A program made the translations under genes and the position numbers. Of a DNA stretch of 64,000 bases, positions 35,669 through 44,400 are shown one piece after another. This stretch comes from a bacterium. GTDB lineage: Bacteria; Planctomycetota; Planctomycetia; Planctomycetales; Planctomycetaceae. The first letter of the stretch is position 1. Each line of letters opens with the position of its first letter. Below the pieces are notes generated by a model. The model made no database searches. It saw nothing but the letters and a program-made list of their open reading frames with translations, and was not told the DNA's origin. The stretch covers positions 124,001 to 188,000 of the forward strand of contig WGME01000017.1 of NCBI GenBank assembly GCA_016125225.1, given 5' to 3'.

Positions 35669-38086
35669 ATGGTGTCTTCCGAGACCTACTGGGCTAAAGG
35701 TCCGCGCGATGATGCGGTCCTCGGCGAATCACTGGCCGATCACACTCGTGCCGTCCTCCAACGCGTAGCCAGCTTGCGGACCCGCGCGCCATTTCTGAGT
35801 CAATTCGGTGATGAGCCACGCTTATGGCATCGTCTGGCACTCGCCGCCGCGGTCCACGATCTTGGCAAGACCGACCCCCGGTTCCAGCAGATGTTGAAAT
35901 CTTCCAAGCCTTACGATCAGCGACATGAAATCTTATCGCTGGCCTGGCTCGACTGGCTGCTGGGTGATGATCGCCATGAGGATCGCTTATGGATTGCGGC
36001 CGCCGTGGGTTCGCATCATCGCGACAGTTCGTTCCTCTTTGAGAAGTATAGCCTGGGCAGTGTGGTGCGCCCGACGACCAACATTGCCGACTTTCTGGAA
36101 CCGATCCCGGATGTGCTGTTCCAGCAGGCAGCTGATTACTTTCTCGATTCCATCGTGCCGGAATTGCTCTCGCTCAAGCTGCTCGATCCGGAATGGAGTG
36201 TGCCTGCCCGATGGACGCCGTCCCCCGATGATAAGCGGCTCGCGGAAACCAGCATCACCCGCCATCTCCGCTTGTGGAGCATCTGGATGCAGGACCGGCA
36301 ACCAGCCGAGGCGAAGCGGCTGGGCATTCTGACACGTGGCTTGATACTCCTCGCCGATCATGCCGGATCGGCGCAGGAGAACTTTCGCCGGATTGATCTA
36401 CTGACAGATGCGGCGGCGACGACCGCGCGGTTAGCACCACCGAAGGGGAACGCGTTCTATCCTCATCAGGATGAGGCGGGCGAAACTGTCGGTCAGGCAT
36501 TACTCATTGCACCCACAGGCAGCGGCAAAACGGAGGCGGCATTGCGTTGGGCGGCGAATCAGTACGAGCAGACCGCGGGGTATCCGCCGTTGTTCTATGT
36601 GCTGCCGTTCAAGGCGAGCATGAATGCCATGCGTCATCGCCTGGTGGAAAAACTCACGCCGGTTGCCGCGGGTGAGAAAACTCGTGGTGACTTGGTCACC
36701 TTGCAGCATTCGAGTGCGTTACAGGTGCTCTACAATCAATTGATGCAGGACGACCCGAAGACGGCCAGGCCGGCCGCCAAGTCAACGTCTCAGGCGGCAT
36801 GGCTGGCCAAACGTCAGCAGAATCTCGCTAAGCTCCACACCACGCCCCTTCGCATTCTCAGCCCGTATCAACTGCTGCGAGCGGCCTATCAACTGAAAGG
36901 GCACGAAGCCATCTGGACCGATGCGGCGGGCGGGCTCTTCATCTTCGATGAAATCCACGCTTATGAGCCTGCGCGACTGGCCCGCATTCTGGAAATGCTG
37001 CGATTCCTGATCGAGAAGTTCGGAGCAAAGGCCTTTGTGATGACGGCGACCATGCCCCCGCCAATCCGCGAGTATGTCGCCGAGATTCTCGGGCATCCCG
37101 AACCGATTCGAGCCACGAACGAAACCTATGCCCAGTTCCGACGCCATCGGCTGAGGTTGTGCGAGACCGGTTTACTCGATGATGCGACCGTGGCTCAGAT
37201 CGTCGACCGCATCCGGGAAGGCGAAGCCGTTCTGTGCGTGGCGACCACGGTTAAGCGGGCTCAGCAGCTGCAACAGAAATTGCGGGAAGCGCTCGGCGAT
37301 CAGACCGAGGTCAAACTGCTGCACAGCCGGTTCACCGGGAAAGACCGCGACGCACTGGAAACCGAGGTGAGAAAGGCCGTCGCTACCAACGCCCAGGCCG
37401 GACAACGAAAGAACATTGTTCTGGTCGCGACGCAGGTGGTCGAGGTGAGTCTTGATGTCGATTTCGATGTGCTCTTTTCCGATCCCGCCCCCATCGAAGC
37501 CCTGCTGCAGCGCTTCGGACGCGTCAACCGCAGCCGACGACCGGAACCGCACGATGTCATCGTTTGTGCCGTGTTGGACGATGCGTTCCCGGTTTATGAA
37601 GACCAACGAAAGCTCGTCGAAGCAGGGTTGCAGGTGTTACGCACGGCCGACGGATCAATCATCGATGAAAGCCAGGTGCAGACCTGGATCGATTACGTCT
37701 ACGCCGGGCCGACTGGTGCGAAAATACTTCACGATATCAAGGGAGCCGCCGACGATTTCCGAACAACCATTCTCGATCAGCTACAACCTTTCGACACCAA
37801 AGATGACCTGGAGCAGATGTTTTACGACCAGTTTGACGGCGAGGAAGTGCTGCCGAAGTGCAAAGTCGATGAGTATCGCGAATTGCTCGAAACAGAACCG
37901 ATCCAGGCCGCGATGCTGACGGTCCCCGTGAGTCAAATGCAACACCAGCGACTCGGTTGGCAAAAGCGTTTGATCAAGCCCGCCGCGTTGGGCCTGCCGC
38001 CGAAGTCACCCGATATTGCCGATGTCCCCTATGACAGCACATCGGGCTTGAAGCTCGATTTATCACCTAAAGAAGACCACAGCTAA
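35669..38086 (+). CDS. cas3: Cas3, HD nuclease fused to DExD/H helicase
   Basis: The 805-residue product has the HD nuclease first (H63 and D64 in AVHDLGKTDPRF, later RHEILSL and VGSHHRD) and then a superfamily 2 helicase: Walker A APTGSGKTEA (K287), motif II FDEIHAYEP (DEIH 427-430), motif III TATMPPP, and motif VI ALLQRFGRVNRS. It unwinds and degrades target DNA after Cascade binding. I chose the ATG at 35669 because CGGAGGTG lies right before it; an upstream GTG at 35612 is in frame but directly follows the repeat element. HD-helicase order is the common fused form. Confidence 0.93.
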   Translation: MVSSETYWAKGPRDDAVLGESLADHTRAVLQRVASLRTRAPFLSQFGDEPRLWHRLALAAAVHDLGKTDPRFQQMLKSSKPYDQRHEILSLAWLDWLLGDDRHEDRLWIAAAVGSHHRDSSFLFEKYSLGSVVRPTTNIADFLEPIPDVLFQQAADYFLDSIVPELLSLKLLDPEWSVPARWTPSPDDKRLAETSITRHLRLWSIWMQDRQPAEAKRLGILTRGLILLADHAGSAQENFRRIDLLTDAAATTARLAPPKGNAFYPHQDEAGETVGQALLIAPTGSGKTEAALRWAANQYEQTAGYPPLFYVLPFKASMNAMRHRLVEKLTPVAAGEKTRGDLVTLQHSSALQVLYNQLMQDDPKTARPAAKSTSQAAWLAKRQQNLAKLHTTPLRILSPYQLLRAAYQLKGHEAIWTDAAGGLFIFDEIHAYEPARLARILEMLRFLIEKFGAKAFVMTATMPPPIREYVAEILGHPEPIRATNETYAQFRRHRLRLCETGLLDDATVAQIVDRIREGEAVLCVATTVKRAQQLQQKLREALGDQTEVKLLHSRFTGKDRDALETEVRKAVATNAQAGQRKNIVLVATQVVEVSLDVDFDVLFSDPAPIEALLQRFGRVNRSRRPEPHDVIVCAVLDDAFPVYEDQRKLVEAGLQVLRTADGSIIDESQVQTWIDYVYAGPTGAKILHDIKGAADDFRTTILDQLQPFDTKDDLEQMFYDQFDGEEVLPKCKVDEYRELLETEPIQAAMLTVPVSQMQHQRLGWQKRLIKPAALGLPPKSPDIADVPYDSTSGLKLDLSPKEDHS

Positions 38087-38199
38087 TTTCTCGACACGGA
38101 GGGGACGATGTTTGCGAATGGTCACGCAACCGCGGCCGATAAGGTAGAGGGATTGCGCATCGGGCGTGGTCGATGGACCGTGGCTGGTGGTAGGGGCCG

Positions 38200-38661
38200 A
38201 TGTCGAAGGCGACGCGAGAATCGCTGCTGGCGGCGCTGCGGAAGCTGGTGCGCAAATGTGGCCCGGATGTCACCTTGTTCGATTTTCGCGAAGCGACGGG
38301 CATCCCATATCATTATGTCTACGACCGTTGGGGAAGCTGGACGAGGTTGCGTCAAGCCGCCGGTCTGTCGCCCCGCAAAACGCTGGCGAAAGTTTATACC
38401 GACGACGAACTGCTGCAGGCGTATCACGATGTCGCGGTGCGGGTGGATGCCTATCCCGGCATCGTGCAGTTCAATCGCTTATCACCTCATTGCTGGAACA
38501 CGCTCGCCGCACGGTTTGGCAAACACACCGAGGTTCAACGGGCGTATCTCGACTGGTTAGCACGGCTCCCGGATATGGCGAAACCGAGCTTCCTGCAAGC
38601 GTGTCCGCCGGGCTGTGAACCGACGAACGTGCCGGGCGTATACGTGGTCAGACATGGCTAA
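38200..38661 (+). CDS. HNH-repeat-type DNA-binding protein embedded in the cas operon
   Basis: The 153-residue product holds two copies of the homing-endonuclease-associated repeat (HNH_repeat, PF18780-like): residues 5-58 (ESLLAALRKLVRKCG...LFDFREATGIPYHYVYDRWGSWTRLRQAAGL) and 67-125 (TDDELLQAYHDVAVRV...FNRLSPHCWNTLAARFGKHTEVQRAYLDWL). These helix-turn-helix-like repeats bind DNA beside an HNH nuclease in other proteins, but no HNH motif is present here. It lies between cas3 and cas1 on the same strand. A strong GGAGGGG motif before an out-of-frame ATG at 38108 is unexplained. Function unknown; a regulator or adaptation accessory is inferred. Confidence 0.7.
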   Translation: MSKATRESLLAALRKLVRKCGPDVTLFDFREATGIPYHYVYDRWGSWTRLRQAAGLSPRKTLAKVYTDDELLQAYHDVAVRVDAYPGIVQFNRLSPHCWNTLAARFGKHTEVQRAYLDWLARLPDMAKPSFLQACPPGCEPTNVPGVYVVRHG

Positions 38662-38750
38662 GGGTTGAGGGCTAGCGCTAAAGGCCAGTCGGGATGTCTT
38701 ATCGCTCTTGTGATCTGCACTCAACTCTTAGCACTTAGCCCTCAGCTTTT
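38658..38750. repeat. Imperfect inverted repeat between the HNH-repeat gene and cas1
   Basis: GGTTGAGGGCTAGCGCTAA near the left end and TTAGCACTTAGCCCTCAGC near the right end are imperfect inverted arms of about 20 bases. The arm core TGAGGGCTA resembles the outer arm (GGCTGAGGGTCTTAG) of the repeat copy at 40104-40226, so it may be a decayed relative of that element. Confidence 0.45.
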
Positions 38751-38777
38751 TATCAACTCCTCTCTCGGAGCTTTCCG

Positions 38778-40097
38778 ATGCCGTTATTGCCCCCGGCCCA
38801 ACTGGTGGAACACCCCGCCGATCTGATGATCGATGTCTTTGGCACGTTTCTCGGCAAGCGGTCGGAACGGATGGTGGTCCGTTGGCGGAACAATGATCCG
38901 CCATTCCGTCGCAGTGTGATGATCAATCGCGAACAAGCCCCGACCGTTGCTGCATCGAACACCAATGCAGAGAACAGCGCATCTTCGATTGGAACCGATC
39001 AGCCCGCCTTGACCATTCATCCCGCTGACGACGCCATCACGCAACTGCGCGATCTCTGGGCGACGGAACCATTGACAGAACCGCCGCCTCGACCTGCCCC
39101 ATCCACCCGGCTGCAAACACAACTGCAAGACATCACCGGCGTCGCGGTCCCTTCTGTCACGGAGTGGTGTGAGCAGGTCGTGCCGTTGTCGCGCTTGCGG
39201 AGCGTGACGGTTTCCGGCCGTGGCGTCACCGTCAGTAGTGATCTGATTGAAGCCCTGGTCGAACGGGGCATCGCATTTTCGTTCCTCAGTCGACGGGGTC
39301 AACCGGTCGCTCAACTCAGTGCTCCAGGATTGGGGGGCACCGTGCAAACCCGCCGTTCACAACTCGCCGCTTATACCACTCCGCTGGGTGTGCAACTCGC
39401 GGTGGAATTCATTCGTGGCAAGCTGCGGAATCAGAAGCACCAGCTGCAATACTCGGGGAAGTATCTGAAGGCGGCTGATCCCGAGCGTTTTGCTCAATTG
39501 GAAAAGAAGGTCGCCGCCCTCGCCAATCTGCGGAAGCAACTGCAGGGTTTTGAAGCCGCCGACCTCGACCGTGTGCGTGATAAATTGATGGGCTATGAAG
39601 GAACCGGTGCCCGCATTTATTGGGAGGGCGTGAAGATCCTGCTCGATGGCCGCGTCGAATTCCCCGGCCGTGAAACGCGTGGGGCCATCGACCCCGTCAA
39701 CAGTGCTCTCAACTACGGCTATGGCATTCTGTATGGCCAGGTCTCGGCGGCGGTGGTCAACGCGGGACTCGAACTCTATGCCGGGTTTTTGCATGTTGAT
39801 CGACCCGGCAAGCCCGCATTGGTTCTCGATCTCGTCGAAGAGTTTCGGGCACCCGTGGTGGATCGAGCCGTCCTGGCGATCGTCAATCAAGGTTCGCCGT
39901 TAGAGACCGATGCCCACGGCCTCACCACCGCGACCCGCAAACTGGTAGCCGATCGCGTGCTGGAACGACTCTCCACGCCCGTCCCCTACGAAGGCAAACG
40001 CTGGTCGCTGGGCAACATCATTCAGAATCAGGCCCGGCATCTCGCCGTCGCCGTCCGCGGCGAAAGAGTCTATCGATCCTTCGCCAGCCGATGGTGA
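38778..40097 (+). CDS. cas1: Cas1 integrase with an N-terminal-domain insertion
   Basis: The 439-residue product is Cas1: DVFGTFLGKRSERMVVRW at the start, QVVPLSRLRSVTVSGRGVTVSSDLIEALVERGIAFSFLS, ALNYGYGILYGQ, and the catalytic residues E274 (GYEGTGARIYW), H339 (FLHVDRPGKP) and E354 (LDLVEEF). Cas1 with Cas2 inserts spacers at the leader. Normal Cas1 is about 330 residues. Here about 90 residues (41-130), rich in Ala, Asn, Thr and Pro, are inserted between two strands of the N-terminal beta domain that in most Cas1 are directly joined. The catalytic domain is complete. Confidence 0.92.
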   Translation: MPLLPPAQLVEHPADLMIDVFGTFLGKRSERMVVRWRNNDPPFRRSVMINREQAPTVAASNTNAENSASSIGTDQPALTIHPADDAITQLRDLWATEPLTEPPPRPAPSTRLQTQLQDITGVAVPSVTEWCEQVVPLSRLRSVTVSGRGVTVSSDLIEALVERGIAFSFLSRRGQPVAQLSAPGLGGTVQTRRSQLAAYTTPLGVQLAVEFIRGKLRNQKHQLQYSGKYLKAADPERFAQLEKKVAALANLRKQLQGFEAADLDRVRDKLMGYEGTGARIYWEGVKILLDGRVEFPGRETRGAIDPVNSALNYGYGILYGQVSAAVVNAGLELYAGFLHVDRPGKPALVLDLVEEFRAPVVDRAVLAIVNQGSPLETDAHGLTTATRKLVADRVLERLSTPVPYEGKRWSLGNIIQNQARHLAVAVRGERVYRSFASRW

Positions 40098-40111
40098 AAA
40101 AATGGCTGAGG

Positions 40112-40218
40112 GTCTTAGCCCCCGGTCATTGACCGGGGGGCGATGAACCATCAATAGAGATTTGTCATCGATACGGATTGCAGCGAACGCCCCCCGGTGA
40201 CTCACCGGGGGCTAAGAC
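40112..40218 (-). repeat. Paired-hairpin repeat element, copy 3, at the cas1-cas2 junction
   Basis: This copy has the opposite orientation to copies 1 and 2: the CCCCCGGTCATTGACCGGGGG hairpin comes first and the GGTGACTCACC hairpin second. Its terminal inverted repeats extend to a perfect 23 bp (40104-40126 with 40204-40226), beginning GGCTGAGGGTCTTAGCC. It fills the gap between the cas1 stop and cas2 start. Confidence 0.87.
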
Positions 40219-40232
40219 CCTCAGCCCTCCCC

Positions 40233-40571
40233 ATGCCTCAACTCGAAACCACCACCGTCGTCCTCTATGACATCCCGCATGACCGCACGCGGACCAAGGT
40301 GAGCGAGAAGTGCCTCGACTTTGGTCTGGTGCGGTTTCAGTACAGCGCCTTTCACGGTCGACTCACACGCAATCGTCGCGAGGAACTCGCCCTGGTGCTC
40401 GAAAGTCTCATCGAAGTCTACGGCGGATCGATCGCCCTCATTCCGGTCTGTGCGGCGGATTGCGAACATTGGATCAACGTTTACATCGAACCGCCGCCGC
40501 TGGAGGTTCCCCCGTTAAAAGTCAAATCGGAGCCGGATGATGACCGTTCTGCCGCTGGCCCAACCGTGTGA
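40233..40571 (+). CDS. cas2: Cas2
   Basis: The 112-residue product is Cas2: VVLYDIPHDRTRTKVSEKCLDFGLVRFQYSAFHGRL, with the conserved Asp at residue 13, and a ferredoxin-like fold that pairs with Cas1. The C-terminus (residues 88-112) is extended with an EPPPLEVPPLKV tail. I chose the ATG at 40233, since the upstream in-frame ATG at 40197 is inside the repeat element. It overlaps cas4 by 35 bases. Confidence 0.92.
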   Translation: MPQLETTTVVLYDIPHDRTRTKVSEKCLDFGLVRFQYSAFHGRLTRNRREELALVLESLIEVYGGSIALIPVCAADCEHWINVYIEPPPLEVPPLKVKSEPDDDRSAAGPTV

Positions 40572-41151
40572 ATTGCCGACACCGATCCTGCGCGTCTCCG
40601 ACCTGCGCCAATGGGTCTATTGCCCACGCGTGGTCTGGTGGACCCACGTCTGCCCCGTTGGCAAAGTCGAGTCATTCAAGATGCGACAGGGTCTCGCGAA
40701 GGAACGCCGTCAGCAACGCTTACAGAAGCGACGCACCTTGCGGGCCTTCGGTTGGAGGCACGGCCACATCGAAGCCAACGTCCAACTCTTTTCGCCCGAG
40801 TTGGGACTCTCGGGCAAGCTCGACATGCTGCTGCACACCGGCGTTCAGCGCTTCCCCATCGAGATCAAATTCACTCACGGACCGGCCCGGTTGAACCATC
40901 GCCTGCAACTCGCGGGGTATGCCCTGCTGCTCGAAGAGTACTACGGCATCGCAGTCCCTCACGGTTATGTCGTCCGCCTGCCCGATGATACCGTCGATCA
41001 GATCCCGATCGATGGCCCGCTGCGCGATCTCACCTGGAAGACCATGCAGGCCCTGCGAAACACTATCCGGCACGAACGCATGCCCCCGGCGAGCACCCTC
41101 CCCGCCCGCTGCATCGACTGCGAATACCGCCACTTCTGCGGCGACGTGTGA
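40537..41151 (+). CDS. cas4: Cas4 nuclease
   Basis: The 204-residue product is Cas4, a RecB-like nuclease that trims prespacers and selects the PAM end. The iron-sulfur cysteines are C29 (WVYCPR), C192, C195 and C201 (RCIDCEYRHFCGD). The nuclease residues are D96 (GKLDML), E109 and K111 (IEIKF), and the QxxxY motif at Q124-Y128 (LQLAGYALLLEE). It follows cas2 with an overlap; in most I-B loci cas4 precedes cas1. No terminator is seen before the array. Confidence 0.92.
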   Translation: MMTVLPLAQPCELPTPILRVSDLRQWVYCPRVVWWTHVCPVGKVESFKMRQGLAKERRQQRLQKRRTLRAFGWRHGHIEANVQLFSPELGLSGKLDMLLHTGVQRFPIEIKFTHGPARLNHRLQLAGYALLLEEYYGIAVPHGYVVRLPDDTVDQIPIDGPLRDLTWKTMQALRNTIRHERMPPASTLPARCIDCEYRHFCGDV

Positions 41152-41401
41152 CCCAATACCCCCACCGCCGAGTGTATCGACATCAATTGACTCATGGCTT
41201 GGCCACCAGGCCATTGAACCCGGTCCACAGCAATGTTATGAATGAGAACGTGCTAACAACTCTTGTGGAGAACGATTCGCCATGCATCCAAAATGGCCAA
41301 AACTCGCAAATCTCCCGTTGTTTGATGCAAAATTCGATATTGCGCAAAACCCGGCAACATCGCTTGTCGTAACCGGAGATTTGCAAACATCTTGCGGATA
41401 A
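41152..41401 (+). promoter_or_regulatory. CRISPR leader
   Basis: The 250 bases between the cas4 stop and the first repeat are more AT-rich than the flanks and contain no gene. They should hold the array promoter and the integration signals. An inverted repeat GCAAATCTCC (41306-41315) with GGAGATTTGC (41375-41384) brackets about 60 bases just before the array. The sequence next to the first repeat is CATCTTGCGGATAA. Confidence 0.75.
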
Positions 41402-44400
41402 GTCACAACACCCCGCCCAACCAAAAGGGCACTGAAACCGGTAGTTCCGTGGGCGGGTATTTTCGTCCGTCCCGGTCACAACACCCCGCCCAACCAAAAG
41501 GGCACTGAAACTGCGTCCGCTTCTGGCCCACGTCCAGAAGGTTCGCGGTCACAACACCCCGCCCAACCAAAAGGGCACTGAAACGATCGTCGATTCTGGT
41601 GGAACTGGTGATGCGTGGCGGTCACAACACCCCGCCCAACCAAAAGGGCACTGAAACAACTACGAAAGCCGAAAAACATTTATTCACAGAAAGGTCACAA
41701 CACCCCGCCCAACCAAAAGGGCACTGAAACCAAAAATCCGGGCTGCTCAAGTTCTGCAGCGTATTTGTCACAACACCCCGCCCAACCAAAAGGGCACTGA
41801 AACCGTTGCTGCCCCGTCAGTTGCTCCCGATCCGCGTTTACGTCACACCACCCCGCCCAACCAAAAGGGCACTGAAACTGCGGCTGAACTGGAGCGGGAT
41901 AGCATGCCATGCAGTCACAACACCCCGCCCAACCAAAAGGGCACTGAAACGGCTGCGGAATTCATCCCGCCCCGCCCCCGGTCAACGTCACAACACCCCG
42001 CCCAACCAAAAGGGCACTGAAACATCGTCCACACAATTTTTCTCCGGGCTGCGGAATGTCACAACACCCCGCCCAACCAAAAGGGCACTGAAACACAACT
42101 TCCACGATAAGGAATATCATGGATCAATATGTCACAACACCCCGCCCAACCAAAAGGGCACTGAAACAGCGGCGAGTGAACCGCCACCCCTACTGGCAGG
42201 ACGGTCACAACACCCCGCCCAACCAAAAGGGCACTGAAACTCACTTTCCTTCCAAGGCATCGGCCACGTCCGTCCAGTCACAACACCCCGCCCAACCAAA
42301 AGGGCACTGAAACTCGAAGTCGCAGCCCGGGATCTCGTTGCGGTCTGGCGTCACAACACCCCGCCCAACCAAAAGGGCACTGAAACGCGGGAATCGCGAT
42401 GGCAATGCACTGTACGATGCGTCACAACACCCCGCCCAACCAAAAGGGCACTGAAACACCAGTCCTGACGCCAAGACTCACCCGTGTCACGTGTCACAAC
42501 ACCCCGCCCAACCAAAAGGGCACTGAAACCGGCCGGCGGGTACAACTCGTCTAATTGCTGCTGGTCACAACACCCCGCCCAACCAAAAGGGCACTGAAAC
42601 ATAAACAGGGGCATCCGTGCCCGGACAGAGAGAATCGAGTCACAACACCCCGCCCAACCAAAAGGGCACTGAAACTCAATCCAAGTTGCCTCATACTTTC
42701 TGACCATCCGTCACAACACCCCGCCCAACCAAAAGGGCACTGAAACCCCTCTTTGGCTTCGAGCAGGGGCAGGTCATCGCGGTCACAACACCCCGCCCAA
42801 CCAAAAGGGCACTGAAACGGCAACTTGATCGCGGCCGCGAACTTGGCTTGGTTGGTCACAACACCCCGCCCAACCAAAAGGGCACTGAAACAGTTCCAGA
42901 GTTTCACGCAACTCCTGTTGCAACTGAGTCACAACACCCCGCCCAACCAAAAGGGCACTGAAACACTGTCCAGCCCACAAGGAACCCGAACCATGCGGAA
43001 GTCACAACACCCCGCCCAACCAAAAGGGCACTGAAACACGACGAACTGTCAGCCGATCGGCAGGTTCTGGAATCGTCACAACACCCCGCCCAACCAAAAG
43101 GGCACTGAAACTCTTATTCCGCCGGGTCGAGACGCCTACACTGCCTTGTCACAACACCCCGCCCAACCAAAAGGGCACTGAAACCGGTTGTTCGCCGATA
43201 CGCTCTAGGCGACTATTGGGTCACAACACCCCGCCCAACCAAAAGGGCACTGAAACCCATCATCAAAGGGTCAAAGGTCGTGGGGTCGAATTGTCACAAC
43301 ACCCCGCCCAACCAAAAGGGCACTGAAACTCGACGCCTGCCGAGATCGTGACGCAGCCGCGACTGTCACAACACCCCGCCCAACCAAAAGGGCACTGAAA
43401 CGTAATCCTTCAGGCTTTTCACGAACCCGACTGGATGTCACAACACCCCGCCCAACCAAAAGGGCACTGAAACATCTTCGCGTGCTGCCAGTTCTTCGCG
43501 CCAAGGCTGTCACAACACCCCGCCCAACCAAAAGGGCACTGAAACTTTAGGGCCTGATTTGTGTGCCAAAGCGAGGCGAGGTCACAACACCCCGCCCAAC
43601 CAAAAGGGCACTGAAACTCCCCGCCAGTTCGAACGCCGCCGAACACTCCAGCAGGTCACAACACCCCGCCCAACCAAAAGGGCACTGAAACCCCTTCCTC
43701 GTCGGTCCATTCCCACGAAGCCACACTCGTCACAACACCCCGCCCAACCAAAAGGGCACTGAAACATATCGACGCCATCGTCGACCGTCTCCCGTCCCGA
43801 GGTCACAACACCCCGCCCAACCAAAAGGGCACTGAAACTTGTGAAGGCGTTGTCGGTCACAATCAGTGGACCGCCGTCACAACACCCCGCCCAACCAAAA
43901 GGGCACTGAACCGAGATTGCTTGCACCGCGGCCGGGCCGAGCACGTTCCGTCACAACACCCCGCCCAACCAAAAGGGCACTGAAACGGCGGATTCTCTGC
44001 CCTATGAATTGAATATCAAGGTCACAACACCCCGCCCAACCAAAAGGGCACTGAAACTTCTGGTGTCAGACTTCGGAAACAGCATTGCTTGTGTCACAAC
44101 ACCCCGCCCAACCAAAAGGGCACTGAAACTTGAGGACTTTCACTATGACCAGGCTTTGGCCGTGGGCTGTCACAACACCCCGCCCAACCAAAAGGGCACT
44201 GAAACCTCTTCCACCTTGCGGCCCGACTCTGACGTCATGAGTCACAACACCCCGCCCAACCAAAAGGGCACTGAAACGATTGATCGGGCGGCTGAACGCA
44301 TTGCCTGCCGCGAGGTCACAACACCCCGCCCAACCAAAAGGGCACTGAAACGGGATGAGATTGTCGGGGTCATAGTCACCTTTCAGTCACAACACCCCGC

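Noticed and set aside
38108-38560. A 150-codon frame with a good Shine-Dalgarno overlapping the HNH-repeat gene
   Set aside because: The product is Arg/Cys-rich with no domain, and the overlapping frame has clear repeats. The motif is noted in the gene entry as unexplained.
38778-40097. The Cas1 insertion as a frameshift or chimeric assembly
   Set aside because: The frame is continuous through the insertion, codon use is like the flanks, and Cas1 motifs on both sides are in register.
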